Positions 15,365 to 23,679 of a stretch of 64,000 bases of DNA are shown piece by piece (position 1 is the stretch's first letter; every line of letters begins with the position of its first letter). The DNA comes from Peribacillus sp044761985 (GTDB taxonomy: Bacteria > Bacillota > Bacilli > Bacillales > DSM-1321). Below the pieces are notes generated by a model. That model was not told the DNA's origin, did not search any database, and was given only the letters and a program-made list of their open reading frames with translations. A program made the translations under genes and the position numbers. Location of the stretch: NCBI RefSeq assembly GCF_044761985.1, contig NZ_JBIWDK010000009.1, positions 62,001 through 126,000 on the forward strand. Direction: 5' to 3'.

Positions 15365-17719
15365 ATGCATAATAAAGCTTTAAAGACATTGGAATTTGAT
15401 AAAATTAGAGAACAATTGGTTTCCCATGCTTCGTCTGCAATCGGGAAGGAGAAGGCACAGCAATTAATGCCTTCCACCGACTTCGAGGAAGTATCGAGAT
15501 GGCAGGATGAAACGGATGAGGCGGCTAAAATTGTCCGGTTAAAAGGTAATCTTCCATTGGGAGGGATATTCGATATCCGCCTGCAGGCTAAAAGGGCGCA
15601 AATCGGGGGCATGTTATCCCCGATGGAATTGATGGAAACGGCTAGCACCATTCGTGCTGGTCGGATCTTGACTCGATTTTTCGAAGAAATCGCGGAACAG
15701 GAGATTGAAGTTCCGTTATTGGCTGAGTTTATCGATTCGCTTCATCCCTTGATTGATTTGCAACAGGAAATTACCTATGCTATTAGCGAACATGGGGAAG
15801 TGATGGATTCGGCAAGCGATAAGTTGCGCACGCTTCGTAACCAGATTCGCACGAATGAAAGCAGGGTTCGTGAAAAACTCGAAAGCATGATTCGTTCTTC
15901 GAATGCAACGAAAATGTTGTCAGATGCCATCATTACGATTCGAAATGACCGCTTTGTCATTCCTGTAAAACAGGAATACCGTAGTGTGTATGGTGGAATC
16001 ATCCATGACCAATCTTCTTCAGGACAAACGCTGTTCATTGAACCACAGGTGATTGTCCAATTAAATAATGTCCTTCAGGAAACACGTGTAAAGGAAACAC
16101 AGGAAATCGAACGCATTTTGGTCGAGATTTCCGAAAAAGTAGGTGAGTTCACTCCAGAACTATTCCATAACGTCAAGGTGCTTGCCCATGTGGATTTCCT
16201 TGTTGCAAAGGCAAAATACGCCAAAGCGATAAAAGGGTCGAAACCACGTTTGAACAATGAAGGCCGCGTGAAACTATTCAAGGCGAAACACCCGCTTATT
16301 CCAGCGGATGTAGTCGTTGCCAATGATATCTTCCTTGGAGAAGATTTTACGACGATTGTCATCACCGGACCGAATACAGGAGGTAAGACGGTAACACTCA
16401 AAACAATAGGCATTTGTACGTTAATGGCCCAGGCAGGTCTGCAAATCCCTGCTCTTGATGGTTCTGAAACGGCCGTATTCTCCTCCATCTATGCAGATAT
16501 CGGGGATGAACAGTCAATCGAACAAAGCTTGAGTACGTTCTCTTCCCATATGGTCAATATTGTCGATATATTAAAGAATGTCGACCATGAAAGCCTTGTA
16601 TTGTTCGACGAACTTGGAGCGGGAACCGATCCTCAAGAAGGTGCCGCACTGGCGATTTCCATATTGGATGAAGTCTACAAGCGTGGTGCGCGCGTGATTG
16701 CCACCACCCACTATCCTGAGTTGAAAGCCTATGGGTATGACCGTGAAGGCGTCATTAATGCAAGCGTTGAATTCAACGTCGAGACTTTGAGCCCGACCTA
16801 TAAGCTCCTTATCGGTGTTCCTGGTCGGAGTAATGCATTTGAAATTTCCAAGCGTCTTGGTTTGGAAGAGAGCGTCATTAGCAATGCCCGTAGCCATATT
16901 GGCGAGGATACGAATAAAGTCGAGAATATGATAGCTTCTCTTGAAGATAGCCGTAAGAAGGCAGAAGAAGAGGAACTAGAAGCAGCCGAGCTTCTAAAAC
17001 AGGCCGACATTCTGCACAAGGACCTTCAAAAGCAAATGGAACAGTATAATGAAGAACGAGATGCGATGGGTGAAAAAGCGGCTAAAGAAGCAGAGGCAAT
17101 CGTTGAACAAGCGAAAAAAGAAGCGGAAGCGATCATTGCTGACTTGCGCCAACTCCGTTTTGAAAAGCATGCCGATGTAAAAGAGCACGAACTGATCGAT
17201 GCGAAAAAACGGCTGGAAGAAGCAGCGCCAAAAGTGAAGAAGTCAACCAAAAAAGCAGCTAAGCCTTTGGATAAAACTCTGAAACCTGGAGATGAAGTAA
17301 AGGTTGTAAGCTTTGGACAAAAAGGTAGTCTGATTGAAAAAGTCTCAAATAATGAATGGCAGGTACAAATTGGCATCATGAAAATGAAGGTGAAAGAGTC
17401 CGACCTTGAATTCATTAAAACGACAAAGGCGAAAGAAACGAAGCCGTTAACCACGATCAAAGGAAGAGATTATCATGTTAGCCTGGAGCTAGACCTTCGT
17501 GGGGAACGATATGAAAGTGCATTGTCGAGGGTCGAAAAGTATGTGGATGATGCATTGTTGGCAGGATATTCCCGTGTGTCCATCATTCATGGTAAGGGGA
17601 CGGGAGCGCTCCGGTCCGGGGTTCAAGAATATTTGAAGAATCACAGATCAGTCAAGAAAATCCGTTTCGGGGAAGCTGGAGAAGGCGGAACTGGTGTGAC
17701 GGTCGTAGAATTTAAATAA
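15365..17719 (+). CDS. mutS2: MutS2, MutS-family ATPase with Smr domain
   Basis: The 784-residue protein lacks mismatch-recognition domain I. It contains core/clamp helices (about 1-310) and the ABC-type ATPase with Walker A GPNTGGKTVTLKT near residue 335, signature STFSSHMVNI near 380, and Walker B VLFDELGAGTDP near 415. A Glu/Lys-rich coiled coil spans about 510-620, and a C-terminal Smr nuclease domain (about 708-784) shows LDLRGERYESAL and HGKGTGALRSGV. In Bacillus MutS2 acts on collided ribosomes and has been linked to recombination control. GAGGAGG precedes the ATG. Confidence 0.96.
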   Translation: MHNKALKTLEFDKIREQLVSHASSAIGKEKAQQLMPSTDFEEVSRWQDETDEAAKIVRLKGNLPLGGIFDIRLQAKRAQIGGMLSPMELMETASTIRAGRILTRFFEEIAEQEIEVPLLAEFIDSLHPLIDLQQEITYAISEHGEVMDSASDKLRTLRNQIRTNESRVREKLESMIRSSNATKMLSDAIITIRNDRFVIPVKQEYRSVYGGIIHDQSSSGQTLFIEPQVIVQLNNVLQETRVKETQEIERILVEISEKVGEFTPELFHNVKVLAHVDFLVAKAKYAKAIKGSKPRLNNEGRVKLFKAKHPLIPADVVVANDIFLGEDFTTIVITGPNTGGKTVTLKTIGICTLMAQAGLQIPALDGSETAVFSSIYADIGDEQSIEQSLSTFSSHMVNIVDILKNVDHESLVLFDELGAGTDPQEGAALAISILDEVYKRGARVIATTHYPELKAYGYDREGVINASVEFNVETLSPTYKLLIGVPGRSNAFEISKRLGLEESVISNARSHIGEDTNKVENMIASLEDSRKKAEEEELEAAELLKQADILHKDLQKQMEQYNEERDAMGEKAAKEAEAIVEQAKKEAEAIIADLRQLRFEKHADVKEHELIDAKKRLEEAAPKVKKSTKKAAKPLDKTLKPGDEVKVVSFGQKGSLIEKVSNNEWQVQIGIMKMKVKESDLEFIKTTKAKETKPLTTIKGRDYHVSLELDLRGERYESALSRVEKYVDDALLAGYSRVSIIHGKGTGALRSGVQEYLKNHRSVKKIRFGEAGEGGTGVTVVEFK

Positions 17720-17728
17720 AAGGAAAGT

Positions 17729-17762
17729 GGCCATTCAGGCACGCTGCTTAGCAGGAATGGCC
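17729..17762 (+). other. Intercistronic hairpin without T-tract (mutS2-yshE)
   Basis: GGCCATTC and GAATGGCC pair around an 18-base loop directly between mutS2 and yshE. No T run follows, so it is not a standard terminator; an mRNA processing or stabilising role is possible but inferred. Confidence 0.45.
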
Positions 17763-17785
17763 GAATACCGTTAGGGAGTTGTCTC

Positions 17786-18193
17786 ATGGAGAACATATGG
17801 GAAAATGAGTATGTGTATATAGCAGCCAGATATAGTGTCGTTATATTATGCATAATTGTTTTTTTAGCCGTTTTTGAACTTGTCACCAAGTACAAAAACT
17901 GGGAGGAAATCAAACAGGGGAATTTATCTGTCGCGATGGCCACCGGGGGCAAGATTTTTGGAATCGCCTATGTGTTCCAACAGTCCATTCTCCATCAGAA
18001 CTCGCTACTTACAATGATAGGCTGGGGTGTATACGGTTTTATCCTGCTACTCATCGGTTATTTTATTTTTGAATTTATGACCCCGGGATTTAAAATAGAT
18101 GAAGAGATACAAAAAGATAATCGGGCAGTGGGATTTCTTGCGATGATCATTTCAATCGCCCTATCCTTTGTCATCGGCGCTGGAATATCTTAA
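17786..18193 (+). CDS. yshE: YshE, DUF350-family membrane protein
   Basis: The 135-residue protein has four predicted transmembrane helices (about 10-32, 48-66, 76-98, 112-134) with the DUF350 pattern (NLSVAMATGGKIFGIAYV, then EFMTPGFKIDEEIQKDNRAVGF). Function is unknown. It follows mutS2 as in B. subtilis. GTTAGGGAG precedes the ATG. The conserved charged motif between helices 3 and 4 is intact. Confidence 0.85.
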   Translation: MENIWENEYVYIAARYSVVILCIIVFLAVFELVTKYKNWEEIKQGNLSVAMATGGKIFGIAYVFQQSILHQNSLLTMIGWGVYGFILLLIGYFIFEFMTPGFKIDEEIQKDNRAVGFLAMIISIALSFVIGAGIS

Positions 18194-18218
18194 TGTCCTG
18201 CATGAGAGGGAGAAAACT

Positions 18219-18302
18219 GTGGAGAAGCTTGCAAAAGTTTTAATTATTTGTTGCGGAATTTTTTTTCTGCTCGGAATCATCTATATGGTATTCTTGACCT
18301 GA
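18219..18302 (+). CDS. Candidate 27-residue single-pass membrane peptide after yshE
   Basis: A GTG at 18219 preceded by GAGAGGGAG opens a 27-codon frame: VEKLAKVLIICCGIFF, then LLGIIYMVFLT. One basic N-terminal segment and one continuous hydrophobic helix fit a small membrane peptide. The stop is immediately followed by a terminator hairpin whose stem begins 1 base later, so the ORF sits exactly at the end of the mutS2-yshE transcript. I do not recognise a family. Chance occurrence cannot be excluded at this length. Confidence 0.5.
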   Translation: MEKLAKVLIICCGIFFLLGIIYMVFLT

Positions 18303-18330
18303 AAAGAAGCGGCCGTTGCGTCGCTTCTTT
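18303..18330 (+). terminator. Intrinsic terminator of the polX-mutS2-yshE unit
   Basis: AAAGAAGCG pairs with CGCTTCTTT around a 10-base loop, with T-rich sequence following. Confidence 0.8.
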
Positions 18331-18388
18331 ATTTGGGTTCTTTTTTTATATAATTATTTACGAAGCCTAGTACATGGAGGAAGAAATA

Positions 18389-19141
18389 ATGGTTCAGCCT
18401 AAACTGATAAGGAAAATTGAAGAGCTATCAATGAACGCTTTGCCGGCATTGCAAACGCAGTTGTGTGATGGGTGGGTTTTACGCTTTGCCGATGGGTATA
18501 CCAAAAGGGCAAATTCGGTTAATCCCCTTTATCCTTCTTATGAAGATGTGAATAGAAAAATAGAATCTAGTGAAAAAGCTTTCTTGGAACGGAACATCCA
18601 AATGTCTTATAAAATCACTCCACTGGCTAGTCCGGACGATTTAGACGATACCCTTGAAGCCTTGAATTATAGTATCGAAAGTAGGACCAGTGTGCAAGCT
18701 TTGTCATTAGCACATATGGAAGTACCGAGTTTAACCAATGTGCTCATATATAACGAGATGCCAGAAGCGCGGTTTGCAGATTTTTGTAGATTAAATAACA
18801 TACATAAAAGAAATCAGCCCATTTTCAGGAAGGTGCTGGAACAAATCATTCCAACTACCTGTTTTATCTTTTTGACGGATGAAAAGGAGAAAACGCTAGC
18901 ATGTGGACTCGGTGTTCTGGAGGATGAATACCTAGGTCTATTTAATATCGCCACCGAGGAGGCCTACCGAAACCGGGGCTATGGAACGAAACTCGTTACA
19001 AATCTCCTGTATTGGGGAAAGGAGAATGGAGCGAATAACGCCTATCTCCAAGTGGTGTTAACGAATGAACCTGCACGGAATCTTTATGCAACATTAGGTT
19101 TTAAAGAACTCTATCGATATTGGTTTAGGGTTAGAAACTGA
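18389..19141 (+). CDS. GNAT-family N-acetyltransferase
   Basis: The 250-residue protein has a C-terminal GNAT fold (about 150-250). Its acetyl-CoA loop YRNRGYGTKLVTNLLYWG is near residue 203, followed by NNAYLQVVLTNEPARNLYATLGF, the usual motif B. The N-terminal half (opening MVQPKLIRKIEELSMNALPA, then QLCDGWVLRFADGYTKRAN) is the partner region seen in two-domain GNAT proteins; the substrate is unknown. An ATG 15 bases upstream is part of the Shine-Dalgarno (ATGGAGG), so the ATG at 18389 is preferred. It is not part of the B. subtilis order here. Transcribed alone. Confidence 0.82.
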   Translation: MVQPKLIRKIEELSMNALPALQTQLCDGWVLRFADGYTKRANSVNPLYPSYEDVNRKIESSEKAFLERNIQMSYKITPLASPDDLDDTLEALNYSIESRTSVQALSLAHMEVPSLTNVLIYNEMPEARFADFCRLNNIHKRNQPIFRKVLEQIIPTTCFIFLTDEKEKTLACGLGVLEDEYLGLFNIATEEAYRNRGYGTKLVTNLLYWGKENGANNAYLQVVLTNEPARNLYATLGFKELYRYWFRVRN

Positions 19142-19272
19142 ACGAGGAGTCATGCCTAATCCTAACTGTTAATTGAATCGAAAATCCCCTCATGAATATT
19201 TTTAATACGAAGGAGTTAAATCCTCTTCAACCGATTATCCTCCTTTATGCTTATTTTTTCTGAATACAGTAA

Positions 19273-19301
19273 TTGTAAGAAAATACCGGTTGTATTATAA
19301 T
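19273..19301 (+). promoter_or_regulatory. Sigma-A-type promoter of lcfA
   Basis: TTGTAA, 17 bases, TATAAT, ending 38 bases before the lcfA start. Confidence 0.72.
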
Positions 19302-19306
19302 GAGTA

Positions 19307-19325
19307 TGAGTATTAAGAATATTCA
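19307..19325. promoter_or_regulatory. Inverted repeat at the lcfA transcription start
   Basis: TGAGTATTAAGAATATTCA is an imperfect palindrome (TGARTAT-N5-ATATTCA) lying just after the -10 box. It shares the outer TGA...TCA of FadR operators but not the TGAATGA/TCATTCA core, so it is at best a weak FadR site. Confidence 0.3.
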
Positions 19326-19339
19326 GAAGGAGGGGGCAA

Positions 19340-21037
19340 ATGAGCAATAAGCCATGGCAAGCCATGTATCCGGAACAAATACCAACCGTTTTAACCTACG
19401 ATGATAAACCTCTTTATTCATTATTGAAGGAGGCTGCAGATGAATTTCCAGATAAGGTGTCCATACATTTCCAGGGAAAGGAATTAACTTTCAAAGAAGT
19501 TTATGAATCTGCTACGAAGTTTGCATCCTACTTAAAGAGCATCGGTCTCCAAAAGGGAGAGCGTGTTGCGGTCATGCTTCCTAACTGCCCACAGGGAGTC
19601 ATCAGCTTTTTTGGAATTTTGATGGCTGGTGGAGTGGTCGTCCAAACGAATCCTACCTATACGGAACGTGAATTAGAACATCAAATGAAGGATTCTGGAG
19701 CGAAGATCATCATAGCGATGGACATATTATTTCCTCGTGTCACCGCAGTCGCCCGGAGTACGGAAATCGAACATATTATTGTAACCGCTATCAAGGAGTA
19801 CTTGCCTTTCCCGAAGAATCTTATCTATCCGTTCATTCAAAAGAAGGAATATGGCATAGTGGTCAAAGTGGAGCATGAAGGAAATCATCATTTATTCACG
19901 GAAATCATGAAGCGGAAAATGTCAGAAGAAATAGCAGAGCCAATCGATGTGGAGAATGACTTGGCGCTCTTGCAATATACCGGGGGGACAACCGGTTTCC
20001 CTAAAGGTGTCATGCTTACCCACAAGAATGTACTTGCGAATACGAAAATGTGCAATGCTTGGCTTTATAGATGTAAACGAGGCGAAGAGCGGATTCTGGC
20101 TATCCTACCATTCTTTCATGTGTACGGATTGACGACAGTTTTGATTCTTTCCGTTATGGAAGGAAATACGATGATCATCATGCCGAAGTTTGATGTCGAG
20201 TCTACATTGAAAACTATTCAAAAGCAGAGACCGACATTGTTTCCAGGGGCACCTACGATGTATATCGGTCTATTGAATCATCCTGACGTCTCCAAGTATG
20301 ACCTGTCCTCCATTGAAGCGTGCATGAGTGGATCGGCACCCCTTCCATTAGAAGTTCAGGAGCAATTTGAGAAAGTGACGGGTGGAAAGCTAGTTGAAGG
20401 TTTTGGTCTTTCGGAGACATCTCCAGTTACCCATGCCAATTTCATTTGGGATCAACCTCGTGTCAAAGGAAGCATCGGTTTGCCTTGGCCGGATACAGAC
20501 TCAGTGATCCTTTCGTTGGAAACGGGAGAAGAACTTCCTCCAAATGAAATCGGTGAAATAGCGATTAAGGGGCCCCAGGTTATGAAGGGCTATTGGAATC
20601 GTCCTGAAGACACGGAAAACACATTTAAAAACGGCTGGCTTCTTACGGGTGATTTAGGTTATATGGATGAAAAAGGGTTCTTTTATGTAGTGGAACGCAA
20701 GAAGGATACAATAATTGCAGGTGGATTTAATATTTATCCACGTGAGGTGGAAGAGGTTCTGTATGAACATGAGGCCGTTCAGGAAGTAGTAGTGGCAGGG
20801 ATTCCTGATCCATATCGTGGGGAAACCGTCAAAGCCTATGTTGTATTGAAGAACGGCGCAAGTGTAACGGAAGAGGAATTGAATCAGTTTGTGAGAAAGA
20901 GCTTAGCTTCCTATAAGGTACCACGTCTTTATGAATTTAGAGAGGAACTACCTAAAACGACCATTGGTAAGATTTTGAGGAGAGTCCTAATTGATGAGGA
21001 AAAGAAAAAAATCCCACCAGAAAAAAAGGAGGCGTAA
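19340..21037 (+). CDS. lcfA: LcfA, long-chain fatty acid-CoA ligase
   Basis: This 565-residue ANL-superfamily enzyme activates long-chain fatty acids to acyl-CoA at the membrane. Visible motifs are the P-loop YTGGTTGFPKGVMLTH near residue 213, the linker GFGLSETSP near 355, GWLLTGDLGYMDEKGFF near 435 and the catalytic-lysine region LPKTTIGKILRR near 545. Length equals the family norm (about 560). AGAAGGAGGGGG precedes the ATG. It is the first gene of the lcfA-fadR-fadB-etfBA cluster. Confidence 0.95.
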   Translation: MSNKPWQAMYPEQIPTVLTYDDKPLYSLLKEAADEFPDKVSIHFQGKELTFKEVYESATKFASYLKSIGLQKGERVAVMLPNCPQGVISFFGILMAGGVVVQTNPTYTERELEHQMKDSGAKIIIAMDILFPRVTAVARSTEIEHIIVTAIKEYLPFPKNLIYPFIQKKEYGIVVKVEHEGNHHLFTEIMKRKMSEEIAEPIDVENDLALLQYTGGTTGFPKGVMLTHKNVLANTKMCNAWLYRCKRGEERILAILPFFHVYGLTTVLILSVMEGNTMIIMPKFDVESTLKTIQKQRPTLFPGAPTMYIGLLNHPDVSKYDLSSIEACMSGSAPLPLEVQEQFEKVTGGKLVEGFGLSETSPVTHANFIWDQPRVKGSIGLPWPDTDSVILSLETGEELPPNEIGEIAIKGPQVMKGYWNRPEDTENTFKNGWLLTGDLGYMDEKGFFYVVERKKDTIIAGGFNIYPREVEEVLYEHEAVQEVVVAGIPDPYRGETVKAYVVLKNGASVTEEELNQFVRKSLASYKVPRLYEFREELPKTTIGKILRRVLIDEEKKKIPPEKKEA

Positions 21038-21044
21038 ACATCTT

Positions 21045-21069
21045 ACGGAGCTGTAATAGTGAGCTCCGT
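21045..21069 (+). other. Intercistronic hairpin between lcfA and fadR
   Basis: ACGGAGCT and AGCTCCGT pair around a 9-base loop 8 bases after the lcfA stop. Only two or three T follow, so it is a weak terminator or a 3'-end stabiliser. Confidence 0.5.
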
Positions 21070-21147
21070 TTGCGGAACAACTGGACAACCTTAAGTAATG
21101 AGGGGTAGAATGGAAAAAGGATGTTATGACTCTATGGAAGTTTTTGC

Positions 21148-21176
21148 TTGACAGTAGAGAGTCATCATTTTATGAT
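21148..21176 (+). promoter_or_regulatory. Sigma-A promoter of fadR-fadB-etfBA
   Basis: TTGACA, 17 bases, TATGAT: a consensus -35 and a five-of-six -10. The expected start point falls at the left edge of the FadR operator. Confidence 0.85.
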
Positions 21177-21183
21177 AGAAATA

Positions 21184-21201
21184 TGAATGATGATTCATTC
21201 A
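21184..21201. promoter_or_regulatory. FadR operator in front of fadR
   Basis: TGAATGATGATTCATTCA matches the B. subtilis FadR site TGAATGAMTANTCATTCA except in the 4-base centre. The 7-bp arms are perfect. It overlaps the predicted start point, so FadR should repress its own promoter and the downstream beta-oxidation genes until long-chain acyl-CoA accumulates. Confidence 0.88.
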
Positions 21202-21222
21202 TTTTCTGAAAGGGGACATCCA

Positions 21223-21810
21223 GTGAAACGCAACAAACCAAAGTATAACCAAATTATTGATGCAGCTGTTATCGTCATCGCACAAAATGGTTATTACCAA
21301 GCGCAAGTATCAAAAATTGCCAAGCAAGCAGGCGTGGCAGATGGTACTATATATCTTTATTTTAAGAATAAAGAAGATATTTTAATATCATTATTTCATG
21401 AAAAAATGGGCTACTTTGTAGAACAAATTGAAGAAGAATTAAAGGGTAAGACATCAGTTTCAGAAAAACTGTTCCTATTAATTCAAAAACATTTTCAAAT
21501 CCTTTCAGAAGACGTGAATTTAGCAATTGTCACTCAATTGGAATTAAGACAGTCAAACAAAGAATTACGACTTAGGATTAATGAAGTATTAAAAGGATAT
21601 TTAAATGTAATTGATCAAATCATTACCGATGGGAAAGAAAATGGTGAATTCCTGCCTGATTTAAATAACTTACTCGCAAGGCAAATGATTTTTGGAACGA
21701 TTGATGAAACAGCAACAACTTGGGTGATGAATGAACAAAAATATTCACTTGCTGACCTTGCGTCAGATGTTCATCGCCTTCTACTCGGTGGTTGTGGCAC
21801 GAAACGGTAA
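21223..21810 (+). CDS. fadR: FadR, TetR-family repressor of fatty-acid degradation
   Basis: The 195-residue regulator has an N-terminal TetR helix-turn-helix (about 8-54: IIDAAVIVIAQNGYYQAQVS, then KIAKQAGVADGTIYLYFKNK), nearly identical to B. subtilis FadR. The C-terminal acyl-CoA-binding domain keeps IVTQLELRQSN and ARQMIFGTIDETATTWVMN. The frame extends 36 bases upstream through the operator. The GTG at 21223, with AAAGGGGA before it, gives the family start KRNKPKYNQ. It is expected to release DNA upon binding long-chain acyl-CoA. Confidence 0.94.
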   Translation: MKRNKPKYNQIIDAAVIVIAQNGYYQAQVSKIAKQAGVADGTIYLYFKNKEDILISLFHEKMGYFVEQIEEELKGKTSVSEKLFLLIQKHFQILSEDVNLAIVTQLELRQSNKELRLRINEVLKGYLNVIDQIITDGKENGEFLPDLNNLLARQMIFGTIDETATTWVMNEQKYSLADLASDVHRLLLGGCGTKR

Positions 21811-21819
21811 AGATAAAAT

Positions 21820-21843
21820 AGAGGATGGCCAGACCCATCCTCT
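21820..21843 (+). other. Intercistronic hairpin between fadR and fadB
   Basis: AGAGGATGG and CCATCCTCT form a perfect 9-bp stem with a 6-base loop, followed by a smaller AGCCA/TGGCT stem. No T-tract follows, which suggests mRNA processing or stability control rather than termination. Confidence 0.5.
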
Positions 21844-21921
21844 AGCCATTTGGCTACCTGCCTTTTACCGAAGTACATAACGAATTTTCAAAAAAGTTTG
21901 ACTATGATGGGGGAGATCAAT

Positions 21922-22695
21922 ATGGAATACCTTACACTCGCAATCGAAGATCGCGTTGCTATTATATCGATAAACCATGCACCTGCTAACGCTCTTTCTT
22001 CCGCTATTGTGGAAGAATTATCACAGGCTTTCGATCAAATCGAAAGCAATGAAGAAGTGCGTGTGGTGTTACTCCATGGTGAGGGAAGGTTCTTCTCTGC
22101 TGGAGCGGATATTAAAGAATTCACTAGTGTGGAAAACGGTAAAGCCTTTGTGAAACTAGCCCAAAATGGTCAATCTGTGTTTGAGAGAATCGAATCGTTT
22201 CCAAAGCCGGTAATTGCAGCCATTCACGGAGCTGCTCTTGGCGGAGGACTGGAACTGGCCATGGCCTGTCACATTCGGTTAGTAACTGAACGTGCAAAAT
22301 TAGGTTTGCCTGAGTTGCAACTTGGATTGATTCCTGGATATGCTGGTTCACAGCGCCTACCACGGTATGTTGGAACGGCAAAAGCTGCTGAAATGCTATT
22401 TACGAGTGAGCCAATAACGGGTCAACAAGCTGTACAGTGGGGTTTGGCAAACCACGCTTATACTGATGAAGAATTATTGCCTAAAGCTAAGGAAATGGCC
22501 GCTAAGATTGTCAAGAAAAGCCCGCTAGCCTTGAAGTCCGCTATCGAACTATTGAATTATTCGAAGGGTGATTCCTACTATAAAGGTGTAGAAAAGGAAA
22601 CCGTCCTATTCGGAGAAGCCTTTGACAGCACTGATGCAAAAGAGGGAATCGATGCTTTTATAAATAAAAGGGAACCGGTATTTAAAGGAGAATGA
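21922..22695 (+). CDS. fadB: FadB, enoyl-CoA hydratase
   Basis: The 257-residue crotonase-family enzyme hydrates 2-trans-enoyl-CoA in beta-oxidation. The oxyanion-hole segments are RFFSAGADIKEF near residue 60 and AIHGAALGGGLELAMACH near 103; ELQLGLIPGYAGSQRLPRYVG follows with the catalytic-Glu region. The upstream frame extension (72 bases) lacks family similarity. GGGGGAGA before the ATG at 21922 sets the start and gives the B. subtilis length. Confidence 0.94.
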   Translation: MEYLTLAIEDRVAIISINHAPANALSSAIVEELSQAFDQIESNEEVRVVLLHGEGRFFSAGADIKEFTSVENGKAFVKLAQNGQSVFERIESFPKPVIAAIHGAALGGGLELAMACHIRLVTERAKLGLPELQLGLIPGYAGSQRLPRYVGTAKAAEMLFTSEPITGQQAVQWGLANHAYTDEELLPKAKEMAAKIVKKSPLALKSAIELLNYSKGDSYYKGVEKETVLFGEAFDSTDAKEGIDAFINKREPVFKGE

Positions 22696-22838
22696 TCCTT
22701 AAGCCATCCTTTTGATTAGTAAATTTATTACTTATATTTAAAAAAAATGCAGGATTTCAAGGAATTCTGAAGAATACCATTATAAGTATGCCTAAAAAAC
22801 ACAATCTTCAAAACTCAAATTATTCGGGAGGTATTATC

Positions 22839-23612
22839 GTGAACATTTATGTGCTACTGAAAAGAACATTTGATACAGAAGAAAAAATTACGCTTTCTAA
22901 CGGGAAAATTAATGAGGATGGAGCAGAATTCATCATCAATCCATACGATGAGTATGCCGTAGAAGAAGCCATCCAAGTGCGTGATGCTCAAGGTGGAGAA
23001 GTAACGGTTATTTCCGTCGGTTCTGAAGAGGCTGAAAAACAATTGCGTACAGCGCTTGCTATGGGTGCTGACAAAGCTGTTCTAATAAATATCGAAGACG
23101 ACATAGAAAATGGCGATCAATTCACGACTGCCAAAATTATTGGAGAGTACTTAAAAGATAAAGAAGCTGATCTGATCATTGCAGGTAACGTGGCCATTGA
23201 TGGTGGATCTGGACAAGTAGGACCGCGTGTAGCAGAAATATTGGATATCCCTTATATCACAACCATTACGAAATTAAGCATTTCAGGTGGAAATGTAAGC
23301 GTTATCCGTGATGTAGAAGGGGATTCAGAAACAATCGAAGCCTCACTGCCACTGCTGGTAACGGCGCAGCAAGGTTTGAACGAGCCTCGTTATCCATCTT
23401 TACCGGGGATCATGAAAGCGAAGAAGAAACCGCTTGAAGAGTTGGAATTGGATGATTTGGATTTGGAAGAAGACGATGTCGAGGCAAAAACAAAAACGAT
23501 TGAGATCTTCCTTCCAGCCAAAAAAGAAGCTGGTAAAGTATTGAATGGTGAGATTCCGAACCAAGTTAGCGAACTTGTTCAATTATTACGCAGTGAAGCA
23601 AAAGTAATTTAA
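22839..23612 (+). CDS. etfB: EtfB, electron transfer flavoprotein beta subunit
   Basis: The 257-residue beta subunit pairs with EtfA to pass electrons from acyl-CoA dehydrogenase to the respiratory chain. Family features include NIYVLLKRTFDTEEKI at the start, ADLIIAGNVAIDGGSGQVGP near residue 110 and the recognition-loop-like LPLLVTAQQGLNEPRYPSLP near 177. The start is GTG at 22839 after GGGAGGT; the 51-base upstream extension is not conserved. Confidence 0.95.
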   Translation: MNIYVLLKRTFDTEEKITLSNGKINEDGAEFIINPYDEYAVEEAIQVRDAQGGEVTVISVGSEEAEKQLRTALAMGADKAVLINIEDDIENGDQFTTAKIIGEYLKDKEADLIIAGNVAIDGGSGQVGPRVAEILDIPYITTITKLSISGGNVSVIRDVEGDSETIEASLPLLVTAQQGLNEPRYPSLPGIMKAKKKPLEELELDDLDLEEDDVEAKTKTIEIFLPAKKEAGKVLNGEIPNQVSELVQLLRSEAKVI

Positions 23613-23679
23613 TAGAAGGATTTCTATTGAAAATAAAACACAACAAAAAGATAAAATAGAGCACAGGAGGTTTTTAAAA

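Noticed and set aside
21883..21897. CodY-like AATTTTCAAAAAAGT before fadB
   Set aside because: 13 of 15 matches, but in an AT-rich spacer inside an operon with no promoter nearby; likely chance.
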